This document shows, in pieces, positions 14,706-27,547 of a stretch of 64,000 nt of DNA. Both the position numbers and the translations under genes were made by a program. Below the pieces are notes generated by a model, which saw only the letters and a program-made list of their open reading frames with translations, did no database searches and was not told the origin of the DNA. Position 1 is the stretch's first letter, and each line of letters begins with the position of its first letter. This stretch comes from Megalopta genalis. Lineage: Eukaryota; Arthropoda; Insecta; Hymenoptera; Halictidae. Where the stretch lies: positions 62,001 to 126,000 of the forward strand of contig NW_027476385.1 of NCBI RefSeq assembly GCF_051020955.1, in the 5' to 3' direction.

Positions 14706-15530
14706 TTAGCTTTAACTGCATGCGAAACAAACGAGTTAGCTTCAAATCCAAGCGAAACACATGATTTAGCTTCAAATCAATGCGAAGTGGTAGTTTTAGC
14801 TTCACATACATGAGAAACAAATGTTTTAGATCCAAATACTTGTGGTATACATGATTTAGCTTCAGCTGCGTGGAAACAAACGAGTTATCTTGAAATCCAA
14901 GCGAAGCAAATGATTTAGCTTCAAATCAATGCGAAGTTGAAGGCTTAGCCACAAATAGATGCGAAGGGAATGATTAAGTTTCAAATACTTGCGAATAGAA
15001 GTGTTGTAGCTTCAAATGCTGGCGAAACAAACGAGTTAGATTCAAATCCATGCGAAACACATGGTTTAGCTTCAAATACATGTGACATACATGATTTAGC
15101 TTAAAATGCATGCGAAACAAACGAGTTAGCTTCAAATCCAAGCGAAACACATGATTTAGATTCAAATCAATGCGAAGTTGAAGGCTTTGCTTCAAATCCA
15201 TGCGAAGCGAATGGTTTAGCTTCAAATACTTGTGATATAAATGATTTATCTTCAAATACAGGCGAAGAAAACGAGTTAGCTTCAATTCCATGCGAAACAT
15301 ATGATTTAGCTTCAAATCAGTGCGAAATAGACGGCTTAGATTCAAATACATGAGAACCAAATGATTTGTCTTCAGATAATTGCGATATAAGTGATATAAA
15401 TTCAAATGCAGTCGAATCAATTGAGTTAGCTTCAAATTAATGCGATGTAGGCGGCTAATCTTCAAATCCATGCGAAACAAATGGTTTAGCTTCAAATACT
15501 TGTGATATACATGATTTAGCTTCAACTGCA
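14705..15530. repeat. 0.83 kb block duplicated at 19090-19915
   Basis: Matches 19090-19915 at a constant offset of 4,385. I noticed one difference, GGCTTTGC versus GGCCTTGC near 15186/19571. Shared private features include a shortened monomer with GCTGCGTGGAAACAAACGAG near 14865 and the CTTGCGAATAGAAGTG form near 14991. The left border coincides with the end of the 10.55-14.7 kb duplication. Confidence 0.88.
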
Positions 15531-17963
15531 TGTGAAACAAACTAGTTAGCTTCAAAACCAAGCGAAACACATGATTTACCTTCAAATCAATGCGAAATAT
15601 AAGGCTTAGCTTCAAATCAATGCGACGTAGAAGGCTTATCATCAAATCAATATGAAACAAGTGGTTTAGCTTCAAATACTTGTGATATACAATGATTTAG
15701 CTTCAACTGCATGCGAAACAAACGAGTTAGCTTCAAATCCAAGCGAAACAAATGATTAATCTTCAAATCAATGCGAAGTTGAAGCCTTTGCTTCAAATCC
15801 ATGCGAAGCGAATGGTTTAGCTTCAAATACTTGTGATATACATGATTTATCTCCAAATACAGGCGAAAAAAACGAGTTAGCTTCAAAACCAAGCGAAACA
15901 CATGATTTAGATTCAAATCAATGCGAAGTAGTAGGCTTAGCTTCAAATTCATGCGAAACAAATGATTTATCTTCAGATAATTGCGATGTAAGTGATATGG
16001 CTTCATATGCAGACGAAACAATCGAGTTAGCTTCAAATCAATGCGAAGTAGAAGGCATATCTTCAAATCCACGCGATACAAATGGTTTAGCTTCAAATAC
16101 TTGTGCTATACATGATTTATCTTCAAATGCAGGCGAAACAAAAGAGTTAGCTTCAAAACCAAGCGTAACACATCATTTAGCTTCAAATTCATGCGAATCA
16201 CATGGTTAAGCTCAATATTCATGCGAAACAGATGGTTTATATTCAGATACTTGTGATAAACATGATTTAGCTTCAACTGCATGCGAAACAAACGAGTTAG
16301 CTTCAAATCCGAGCGAAACACATGATTTATCTGCAAATCAATGCGAAGTTGAAGGCATTGCTTCAAATCCATGCGAAGCGAATGGTTTAGCTCTAAATAC
16401 TTGTGATATACGTGATTTATCTCCAAATACAGGCGAAAAAAAACGAGTTAGCTTCAAATCCAAGCGAAACACATGATTTAGATTCAAATAAATGCGAAAT
16501 AGACGGCTTAGCTTCAAATACATGAGAAACAAATGATTTATCTTCAGATAATTGCGATGTAAGTGATATAGCTTCAAATGCAGGCGAAACAATCGAGTTA
16601 GCTTCAAATCAGTGCGAAATAGACGGCTTAGATTCAAATACATGAGAAGCAAATGATTTATCTTCAGATAACTGCGATATAAGTGATATAGATTCAAATG
16701 CAGTCGAATCAATCGTGTTAGCTTCAAATTAATGCGAAGTAGAAGGCTTAGCTTCAAATCCATGCGAAACGGATGACTGAGCTTCAAATACTTGCGATTA
16801 TACAGGATATAACTTCGAATGCAGGCAAAACAACCGTGTTAGCTTCAAATCCATACCAAACACAAGATTTAGCTTCCAATCAATGCAAAGTAGAAGGCTC
16901 AGTTTCAAATCCAAGCGTAACACATGATTTAGCTTCAAATCAATGCGAAGTAGAAGGCTTAGCTTCAAATCCAAGCGAAACACATGATTTAGCTTCAAAT
17001 CAATGCGAAGTAGTAGGCTTAGCTTCAAATTCATGCGAAACGAATGAATGACCTTCAAATACTTGCGAATATATGTGATGTAGCTTCAAATGCAGGCGAA
17101 ACAAACGAGATAGCTTCAAACACATGCGAAACGTTTGATTTAGATTCAAATCAATGCGAAATAGAAGTCTTAGCTGCAAATCCATGCGACACAAATGATT
17201 TAGCTTCAAATACTTGCGATATAAGTAATATAGCTTCAAATGCAGGCGAAACAAACGAGTTAGCTTCAAATACATGTGAAACACATCATTTAGCTGCAAA
17301 TTCATGCGAAACACATGGTTTAGCTTAATATTCGTGCGAAACACATGGTTTAGCTTAATATTCATGCGAATCAAATGGTTCAGCTTCAAATACTTGTGAT
17401 ATACTTGGTTTAGCTTCATCTGCTTGCGAAACTAACGTGTTACCTTCAAATCCAAACCAAACACATGATTTAGCTTCAAATCAGTGAGACGTAGAAGTCT
17501 TAGCTTCAAGTCAATGCGAAACAATAGGTTTAGCTTCAAATACTTGTGATATACTTGATTTAGCTTCTACTGCAGGCGAAACAAACGAGTTGGCTTCAAA
17601 TACAAGCGAATACATGGTTCAGCTTCAAATCAACACGAAGTAGGGGGCTTAGATACAAATCCATGAGAAACGAATGATTTATCTTCAAATACTGGCGAAT
17701 ATAAGTGATATTGGTTCAAATGCAGGAGAAACAAATGAGTTAGCTTCAAATCCATGCGAATCACATGATTTAGCTTCAAATCAATGCGAAGTAGAAGGCT
17801 TAGATTCACATACATGAGAAACAAATCGTTCAGCTTCAAATACTTGTGATATACATGATTTAGCTTCAACTGCATGCGAAAGAAACGTGATAGCTTTAAA
17901 TCAATGCGAAACAAAGGGTTTAGCTTCAAATACTTATGATATACATGATTTAGCTTCAAATAA
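15531..17963. repeat. 150-base repeat block with the CTTCAGATAATTGCGAT subtype
   Basis: Five-monomer repeats in which many B monomers read AATTGCGATATAAGTGATATAG and many following C monomers read GCAGTCGAATCAATCGAG or GCAGGCGAAACAATCGAG. Two sub-blocks, 16493-16974 and about 17450-17963, supply near-identical copies to the patchwork that follows. G-like monomers with TTAATATTCGTGCGAAAC occur near 17325. No gene was recognised. Confidence 0.84.
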
Positions 17964-19915
17964 TTGCGAAATAGACGGCTTAGCTTCAAATACATGAGAA
18001 ACAAATGATTTATCTTCAGATAATTGCGATGTAAGTGATATAGCTTCAAATGCAGGCGAAACATTCGAGTTAGCTTCAAATCAGTGCGAAATAGACGGCT
18101 TAGATTCAAATACATGAGAAGCAAATGATTTATCTTCAGATAACTGCGATATAAGTGATATAGATTCAAATGCAGTCGAATCAATCGTGTTAGCTTCAAA
18201 TTAATGCGAAGTAGGAGGCTTATCTTCAAATCCATGTGAATCAAATTGTTTAGCTTCAAATACTTGTGATATACATGATTTAGCTTCAACTGCATGCGAA
18301 ACAAACTAGTTAGCTTCAAAACCAAGCGAAACACATGATTTAGCTTCTAATCAATGCGAAGTTGAAGGCTTAGCTTCAAATCCATGCGAAACGGATGACT
18401 GTGCTTCAAATACTTGCGATTATACATGATATAACTTCGAATGCAGGCAAAACAACCGTGTTAGCTTCAAATCCATACCAAACACAAGATTTAGCTTCCA
18501 ATCAATGCAAAGTAGAAGGCTCAGTTTCAAATCCAAGCGTAACACATGATTTAGCTTCAAATCAATGCGAAGTAGAAGGCTTAGCTTCAAATCCAAACCA
18601 AACACATGATTTAGCTTCAAATCAGTGAGACGTAGAAGTCTTAGCTTCAAATCAATGCGAAACAATAGGTTTAGCTTCAAATACTTGTGATATACTTGAT
18701 TTAGCTTCTACTGCAGGCGAAACAAACGAGTTGGCTTCAAATACAAGCGAATACATGGTTCAGCTTCAAATCAATACGAAGTAGGGGGCTTAGATACAAA
18801 TCCATGAGAAACGAATGATTTATCTTCAAATACTGGCGAATATAAGTGATATTGGTTCAAATGCAGGAGAAACAAATGAGTTAGATTCAAATCCATGCGA
18901 ATCACATGATTTAGCTTCAAATCAATGCGAAGTAGAAGGCTTAGATTCACATACATGAGAAACAAATCGTTCAGCTTCAAATACTTGTGATATACATGAT
19001 TTAGCTTCAACTGCATGCGAAAGAAACGTGATAGCTTTAAATCAATGCGAAACAAAGGGTTTAGCTTCAAATACTTATGATATACATGATTTAGCTTCAA
19101 CTGCATGCGAAACAAACGAGTTAGCTTCAAATCCAAGCGAAACACATGATTTAGCTTCAAATCAATGCGAAGTGGTAGTTTTAGCTTCACATACATGAGA
19201 AACAAATGTTTTAGATCCAAATACTTGTGGTATACATGATTTAGCTTCAGCTGCGTGGAAACAAACGAGTTATCTTGAAATCCAAGCGAAGCAAATGATT
19301 TAGCTTCAAATCAATGCGAAGTTGAAGGCTTAGCCACAAATAGATGCGAAGGGAATGATTAAGTTTCAAATACTTGCGAATAGAAGTGTTGTAGCTTCAA
19401 ATGCTGGCGAAACAAACGAGTTAGATTCAAATCCATGCGAAACACATGGTTTAGCTTCAAATACATGTGACATACATGATTTAGCTTAAAATGCATGCGA
19501 AACAAACGAGTTAGCTTCAAATCCAAGCGAAACACATGATTTAGATTCAAATCAATGCGAAGTTGAAGGCCTTGCTTCAAATCCATGCGAAGCGAATGGT
19601 TTAGCTTCAAATACTTGTGATATAAATGATTTATCTTCAAATACAGGCGAAGAAAACGAGTTAGCTTCAATTCCATGCGAAACATATGATTTAGCTTCAA
19701 ATCAGTGCGAAATAGACGGCTTAGATTCAAATACATGAGAACCAAATGATTTGTCTTCAGATAATTGCGATATAAGTGATATAAATTCAAATGCAGTCGA
19801 ATCAATTGAGTTAGCTTCAAATTAATGCGATGTAGGCGGCTAATCTTCAAATCCATGCGAAACAAATGGTTTAGCTTCAAATACTTGTGATATACATGAT
19901 TTAGCTTCAACTGCA
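17964..19915. repeat. Patchwork of three duplicated blocks
   Basis: Three consecutive pieces each have a near-identical partner elsewhere. About 17964-18596 matches 16493-16974, with a 151-base insertion: the offset goes from 1,471 to 1,622. About 18592-19100 matches about 17450-17960 at offset 1,141. Then 19090-19915 matches 14705-15530 at offset 4,385. The order of the pieces differs from that of their sources, so at least two recombination joins are needed, near 18595 and 19095. Confidence 0.85.
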
Positions 19916-21751
19916 TGCGAAACAAACGAGTTAGCTTCAAATCCAAGAGAAACACATGATTTAGCTTCAAATTCTCGCAAATCACATGGTTTAGCTTCAA
20001 ATTCTTGCGATACAAATGGTTTAGCTTCAAATACTTGTGACATACATGATTTAGCTTCAAATTCATGCGAAACAAACGAGTTAGCTTCAAATCCATGAGA
20101 AACACTTGATTTAGCTTCAAATCAATGCGATATAGAAGGCTGATTTACGAATCCATGCGAAACAAATGGTTTAGCTTCAAATACTATTGATATACATGAT
20201 TTGGCTTCAACTGCATGCGAAACAAACTAGTTAGCTTCAAATCCAAGCGAAACACATGATTTGGCTCCAAATCAATGCGAAGTAGAAGGCTTAGCTTGAA
20301 CTCCATGCGAAACGAATGAGTTAGCTTCAAATACTTGCGACCATAAGTGATATAGCTTCAACTGCATGCGAAACAAACGAGTTAGCTTCAAATCCAAGCG
20401 AACACATGATTTAGCTTCAAATTCTCGCAAATCACATGGTTTAGCTTCAAATTCTTGCGATACAAATGGTTTAGCTTCAATTACTTGTGACATACATGAT
20501 TTAGCTTCAAATTCATGCGAAACAAACGAGTTAGCTTCAAATCCAAGCGAAACACATGATTTAGATTCAAATCAATGCCAAGTAGAAGGTTTAGCATCAA
20601 ATACATGCGAAACCCATGATTTAGCTTCAAATCAATGCGAAGTAAAAGGCTTAGCTTCAAATCCATGCGACACAAATGATTTAGCTTCAAATAATTGTTA
20701 TATACATGTTTTAGCTTCAACTGCATGCGAAACAAACGTCTTAGCTTCAAATCAATGCGAACCAAATGGTTTAGCTTCAAATACTTATGATATACATGAT
20801 TTAGCTTCAACTGCATGCGAAACAAACGAGTTAGCTTCAAATCCAAGTGAAACACATGATTTAGATTCAAATCAATGCCAAGTAGAAGGTTTAGCATCAA
20901 GTCCATGCGAAACACATGATTTAGCTTCAAATCAATGCGAACTAGAAGTCTTAGCTTCAAATACATGAGAAACAAATGATTTATCTTCAGATAATTACGA
21001 TATATGTGATATAGCTTCAAATTCACGCGAAACAATCGAGTTAGATTCAAATCCATGCGAAATACATGATTTAGTTTCAAATCAATGCGATGTGGTAGGC
21101 TTAGCTTCACGTACATGAGAAACAAATGTTTTAGCTCCAAATACTTGTGGTATACATAATTTAGCTTCAGCTGCGTGGGAAACAAACGAGTTAGTTTCAA
21201 ATCCATGCGAAGCACATGATTTACCTCCAAATCAATGCGAAGTGGAAGGCTTAGCTTCACATCAATGCGAAACAAATGGTTTAGTTTCAAATACTTGTGA
21301 TACACATGATTTAGCTTCAAGTGCATGCGAAACAAACGAGTTAGCTTCAAATCCATACAAAACACATGATTTAGCTTCAAGTCAATGCGAAGTAGAAGGC
21401 ATATATTCGAAACCATACGAATCAAATGGTTTTGCTTCAAATACCTGTGATATACATGATTTAGCACCAAATGCAGGCGATACAAACAAGTTAGCTTCAA
21501 ATCCATGCGAAACACACGATTTAGCTTCAAATTCATGCGAGTCACATGGATTAGCTTCCTAGCTTCATATTCTTGCGAAACAGATGTATTATATACAGAT
21601 ACTTGTGATGTACATGTTTTAGGTTCAACTGCATGCGAAACGAACGTGTTAGCTTCAAATCCAAGCGAAACACATGATTTAGCTTCAAATTCTTGCGAAT
21701 CACATGGATTAGCTTGAAATCCTTGCGATACAAATGGGTTAGCTTCAAATA
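19916..21751. repeat. Five-monomer repeat block with the CTCGCAAATCAC subtype
   Basis: Contains two copies (near 19973 and 20423) of a monomer with TTCTCGCAAATCACATGG that also occurs at 10573 and 23671. From about 20.7 kb it carries TGTTATATACATG and CATGAGAAACAAATG forms that reappear near 58.8-61.1 kb. An eight-base insertion that looks like a local AGCTTCCT/AGCTTCAT duplication lies at about 21555-21562. A long minus open frame runs from 21764 to 20481. Confidence 0.84.
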
Positions 21752-21764
21752 CTTGTTTATACAT
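20481..21764 (-). other. 427-codon open frame in the satellite, not called a gene
   Basis: It begins in the second minus frame (FEAKSCVSHG-like decapeptides). Near 21560 the eight-base insertion at 21555-21562 shifts it into the KLNHVFRMDL-type frame, which then runs to a stop near 20481. It therefore joins two different translations of the same repeat, which argues against a conserved protein product. Confidence 0.78.
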
Positions 21765-23646
21765 GACTTAGCTTCAACTGCATGCGAAACAAACGAGTTA
21801 GCATCAAATCCATGCGTAACACATGATTTAGCTTCAAATCAATGCGAAGTGGTAGGCTTAGCTTCACATACATGAGAAACAAATGTTTTAGCTCCAAATA
21901 CTTGTGGTATACATGATTTGGCTTCAGCTGCGTGGGAAACAAACGAGTTATCTTGAAATCCAAGCGAAGCACATTAATTAGCTTCAAATCAATGCGAAGT
22001 TGAAGGCTTAGCTTCAAATACATGCGAAGGGAATGATTAAGTTCCAAATACTTGCGAATAGAAGTGTTACAGCGTCAACTGCATGTGAAACAAACGAGGT
22101 AGCTTCAAATCCAAGCGAAACACATGATTTAGCTTCAAATCAATGCGAAGTAGAAGCCCTAGTTTCACATTCATGCGAAACGAATGATTTAGTTTCAAAT
22201 ACTTGCGAATATAAGCGATATATCTTCAACTGCATGCGAAACAAACGAGTTAGTTTCAAATCCAAGTGAAACACATGATTTAGCTTCAAATTCTTGGGAA
22301 ACACATGGTTTAGCTTCAAATCCTTGCGATACAAATGGTTTAGCTTCAAATACTTGTTTATATATGATTAAGCTTCAACTGCATGCGAAACGAACGAGTT
22401 AGCATCAAATCCATGCGTAACACATGATTTAGCTTCAAATCAATGCGAAGTGGTAGGCTTAGCTTCACAAACATGAGAAACAAATGTTTTAGCTCCAAAT
22501 AATTGTGGTATACATGATTTAGCTTCAGCTGCGTGGGAAACAAACGAGTTATCTTGAAATCCAAGCGAAGCACATGATTTAGCTTCAAATCAATGCGAAG
22601 TTGAAGGCTTAGCTTCAAATACATGCGAAGGGAATGATTAAGTTTCAAATACTTGCGAATAGAAGTGTTATAGCTTCAACTGCATGTGAAACAAACGAGT
22701 TAGCTTCAAATCAATGCGAAACAAATGGTTTAGCTTCAAATACTTATGATATACATGATTTAGCTTCAACTGCATGCGAAACAAACGAGTTAGCTTGAAA
22801 TCCAAGCGAAACACATGATTTAGCTTCAAATTCTCACAAATCACATGGTTTAGCTTCAAATTCTTGCGATACAAATGGTTTAGCTTCAAATACTTGTTTA
22901 TACATGATTAAGCTTCAACTGCATGCGAAACGAACGAGTTCGCATCAAATCCATGCGTAACACATGATTTAGCTTCAAATCAATGCGAAGTGGTAGGCTT
23001 AGATTCACATACATGAGAAACAAATGTTTTAGCTCCAAATACTTGTGGTATACATGATTTAGCTTCAACTGCATGCGAAACAAACGAGTTATCTTGAAAT
23101 CCAAGCGAAGCACATGACTTAGCTTCAAATTCTTGCGAATCACATGGTGTAGCTTCAAATCCTTGCGATACAAATGGTTTAGCTTCAAATACTTGTTTAT
23201 ACATGATTAAGCTTCAACTGCATGCGAAGCGAACGAGTTAGCATCAAATCTATGCGTAACACATGATTTAGCATCAAATCAATGCGAAGTGGTAGGCTTA
23301 GCTTCACATACATGAGAAACAAATGTTTTAGCTCCAAATACTTGTGCTATACATGATTTGGCTTCAGCTGCGTGGGAAACAAACGAGTTATCTTGAAATC
23401 CAAGCGAAGCACATGATTTAGCTTCAAATCAATGCGAAGTTGAAGGCTTAGCTTCAAATACATGCGAAGGGAATGATTAAGTTTCAAATACTTGCGAATA
23501 GAAGTGTTATAGCTTCAACTGCATGCGAAACAAACGAGTTAGCTTCAAATCAATGCGAAACAAAGGGTTTAGCTTCAAATACTTATGATGTACATGATTT
23601 AGCTTCAACTGCATGCGAAACAAACGAGTTAGCTTCAAATCCAAGC
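21752..23646. repeat. 0.3-0.6 kb super-repeats starting with a 29-base B monomer
   Basis: Units begin at 21752, 22353, 22893 and 23192, giving lengths of 601, 540 and 299 bases before the last partial unit. Each begins with a shortened B monomer, CTTGTTTATA, in place of CTTGTGATATA. Shared private monomers are CATACATGAGAAACAAATG, ACTTGTGGTATACATG, GCTGCGTGGGAAAC and CATGCGAAGGGAATG. The first difference, 61 bases, is two monomers plus one base. Confidence 0.87.
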
Positions 23647-26600
23647 GAAACACATGATTTAGCTTCAAATTCTCGCAAATCACATGGTTTAGCTTCAAAT
23701 TCTTGCGATACAAATGGTTTAGCTTCAAATACTTGTGACATACATGATTTAGCTTCAAATTCATGCGAAACAAACGAGTTAGCTTCAAATCCATGCGAAA
23801 CAAACGAGTTAGCTTCAAATCCATGCGAAACTCATGATTTAGATTCAAATCAATGCGAAATAGAAGGCTGATTTTCGAATCCATGCGAAACAAATGGTTT
23901 AGCTTCAAATAGTTGTGATATACATGATTTATATTCAACTGCATGCGATACAAACGAGTTAGCTTCAAATCCAATCGAAACACATGATTAAGCTTCCAAT
24001 TAATGCGAAGTAGAAGGCTTAGCTTCAAATTCATGCGAAACGAATGATTGACCTTCAAATACTTGCGAATATAAGTGATATAGCTTCAAATGCATGCGAA
24101 ACAAACGAGTTAGCTTCAAATTCATGCGAAACGCATGATGTAGCTTCAAATCAAAGCGAAGTAGAAGGCTTAGCTTCAAATCCATGCGACACAAATGATT
24201 TAGCTTCAAATACTTGCGATTATACGTGATATAGCTTCAAATGCAGGCGAAACACTCGAATTAGCTTTAAATCCATGCGACACACATGATTTAGCTTGAA
24301 ATCAATGCGAAGTAGAAGGCTCAGCATCAAATCCATGCCACACAAATTATTTAGATTCATATACTTGCGATATAAGTGATATTGCTTCAACTGCATGCGA
24401 AACAAACGGGTTAGCTTCAAATCCAAGCGAAACACTTGATTTAGCTTCAAATCCATGCGAAACACATGCTTTAGCATCAAATCAATGCGAAGCAGAAGGG
24501 TAACCTTCAAATTCCGGCGAAACAAATGGTTTAGCTTCAAATACTTGTGATATACATGAGTTAGCTTCAACTGCATGCGAAACAAACGAGTTAGCTTCAA
24601 ATCCAATCGAAACACATGATTTAGCTTCAAATGCATGCGAAGTGGAAGGCTTAGCTTCAAACCCTATGCGAAACGAATTATTTGGCTTCAAATACTTGCG
24701 AATATAAGTGATATAGATTCAACTGCATGCTAAACAAACGAGTTATCTTCAAATCCAAGCGAAACACATGATTCTGCTTCAAATCTATGCGAAGTAGATG
24801 GCTTAGATTCAAATCCATGCGAAACGAATGGTTTAGCTTCAAATACTTGCGATATAAGTGATATAGCTTCAAATGCAGGCGAAACAACCGAGTCAGCTTC
24901 AAATCCATGTGAAAAACATGATTTATCTTCAAATTCATGCGAAACACTTGGTTTATCTTAATATTCATGCGAAACACATGGTTTAGCTTAATATTCATGA
25001 GAATCAAATGGTTCAGCTCCAAATACTTGTGATATACATGATTTTGCTTCAACTGCATGCGATACAAACGAGTTAGCTTCAAATCCATGCGAAACACACG
25101 ACTTAGCTTCAAATCAATGCGAAGTGAAAGGCTTAGCTCCAAATCCATGCGAAACAAATGGTTCAGCTCCAAATACTTGTGATATTCATGATTTAGCATC
25201 AACTGCATGCGATACAAACGAGTTAGATTCAAATCCATGCGAAACACATGATTTAGCTACAAATCAATGCGAAGTGGAAGGCTTAGCTCCAAATCCATGC
25301 GAATCAAATGGTTTAGCTTCAAATACTTGTGATATACATGATTTATCTTCAACTGCACACGAAACAAACGAGTTAGCTTCAAATCCAAGAAAAACACATT
25401 ATTTAGCTTCAAACCAATACGAAGTAAAAGGCTTCGCTTCAAATCCATGAGAAACAAATAGTTTAGCTTGAAATACTTCTTTTATACATGATTTAGTTAC
25501 AACTGCATGCGAACAAACGAGTTAGCCTCAAACCCATGCGACACACGTGATTCAGCTTCAAATAAATGAGAAGTAGAAGGCTTAGCTTCAAATCCAAGCG
25601 AAACGTATGATTGACATTCAAATACTTGCGAATATAAGTTATATAGCTTCAAATGCAGGCGAAACAAACGAGTTAGCTTCAAATCCATGCGAAACACATG
25701 ATTTAGCTTCAAATCAATGCTAAATAGAAGACTTAGCTCCAAATACATGCGAAACAAATGATATAGCTTCAAATTCTTGCGATATATGTGATATAGATTC
25801 AAATGCAGGCGAAACAAACAAGTGATCTTCAAATCCACTCGAGTCACATGATTTAACTTCAAATCAATGCGAAGTTGAAGACATAGCATCAAATCAATGC
25901 GAGACAAATGGTTTAGCTTCAAATACTTGTGATAAACATGATTTAGCTTCAAGTACATGCGTAACAAACGAGTTAGCTTCACACCCAATGGAAAAACATG
26001 ATTTACCTTCAAATCAATGCGAAGTAGAATGCTTAGCTTCAAATCCATGCGAAACGAATGATTTGGCTTCAAATACTTGCGAATATAAGTGATATAGCCT
26101 CAACTACATGCGAAACAAACGAGTCATCTTGAAATCCAAGCGAAACCCATGATTTAGTTGCAAATCAGTTCGAAGTAGAAGGCTTAGCTTCAAATCCATG
26201 CGACACAAATGATTTAGCTTCAAATACTTGCGATTATACGTGATATAACTTCGAATGCAGGCGAAACACACGAGTTTGCTTTACATCCATGCGAAACACA
26301 TGATTTAGATTCAAATCAATGCGAAGCCGTAGGCTTAGCATCAAATCCATGCGACACAAATGATTTAACTTCAACTGCATGCGAAACAAACGAGTTATCT
26401 TCAAATCCAAGCGAAACACATGATTTAGTTGCAAATCAGTGCGAAGTAGAAGGCTTAGCTTCAAATCCATGCGAAGCAAATGGTTTAGCTTCAAATACTT
26501 GTAGTATACATTATTTAGCTTCAACTGCATTCGAATCAAACGAGTTTGCTTCAAATCCAAGCGAATCACATGATTCAGCTTCAAATGAATGCGAAGTAGA

Positions 26601-27294
26601 AGTCTCAGTTTCAAATCCATGCGAATCAAATGGTTTTGCTTCAAATACTTGTGATATACATGATTTAGCGTCAACTGCATGCGATACAAACGAGTTAGCT
26701 TCAAATCCAAGCGAAACACATGATTTAGATTCAAATCAGTGCGAAGTAGAAGGCTTAGGTTCAAATTCTTGCGAAACAAATGGTTTAGCTTCAAATACTT
26801 GTGATATACATCACTTAGCTTCAACTGCATGCGAAACAAACGAGTTAGCATCAAATCCAAGCAAAACACATTATTTTGCTTCATATGCATGCGAAATACG
26901 TGATTTAGCATCAAATCAATGCGAAGTAGATGGCTTAGCTTCAAATCCATGCGACAAAAATGAATTAGCTTCAAATACATGTTATATACATGATTTAGCT
27001 TCAACTGCATGCGAAACAAACGAGTTATCTTCAAAACCATGCGAAACACATGATTCAGCTTCAAATCAATGAGAAGTAGAAGGATTAGCATCAAATCCAT
27101 GCGATACACATTATTTAGATTCATATACTTGCGATATAAGTGATATAGCTATAAATGAAGGCGAAACAAACGAGTGAACTTCAAATCCAAGCGAAACACA
27201 TGATTTAGATTCAAATTCATGCGAAGTAGAAGGCTTAGCTTCAAATCCATGCGAAACGAATGGTATAGCTTCAAATACTTGTGATATACATGAT
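23647..27294. repeat. 3.6 kb block paired with 10550-14705
   Basis: Counterpart of 10550-14705, about 500 bases shorter through three length steps. Beyond those steps, monomer order and rare variants are shared, including CTTCTTTTATACATG near 25476 and AAGTGAAAGGCTTAGCTCC near 25124. The two copies lie about 13 kb apart, with other repeat families between them. Confidence 0.88.
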
Positions 27295-27397
27295 TCAGCT
27301 TCAACTGCATGCGAAACAGACGAGTTAGCTTCAAAACCAAGCGAAACACATGATTTAGATTCAAATCAATGCGAAGTAGAAGGCTTAGCTTCGAATT

Positions 27398-27547
27398 CAT
27401 GCGAAACAAATGGTTTAGCTTCAAATACTTGTGATATACATGATTTAGCTTCAACTGCATGCGAAACAAACGAGTTAGCTTCAAATCCATGCGAAACACA
27501 TGATTTATCTTCAAATCAAAGCGAAGTGGAAGGCTTAGTTTCAACTC
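27398..27547. repeat. Reference 150-base higher-order unit A-B-C-D-E
   Basis: A clean example of the five-monomer unit: A 27398-27427, B 27428-27457, C 27458-27487, D 27488-27517, E 27518-27547. Each monomer is exactly 30 bases. The B/C junction contains the palindrome GCATGC, which therefore tends to recur once per higher-order unit. On the plus strand the unit reads as five decapeptides of the type CETNGLASNT, CDIHDLASTA, CETNELASNP, CETHDLASNQ and CEVEGLASNP. On the minus strand it reads as KLSLLLRIDL, KLNHVFRMDL, KLTRLFRMQL, KLNHVYHKYL and KLNHLFRMDL. Confidence 0.93.

Noticed and set aside
10367..20968. Plus-strand open frames such as 10367-10774 and 20366-20968 (CETNELASNP type)
   Set aside because: They are limited stretches of the same plus frame, ended by TGA in the GGCTGATTTT form or by other variant stops, and they overlap longer open frames on the other strand. 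Nothing marks them as genes.
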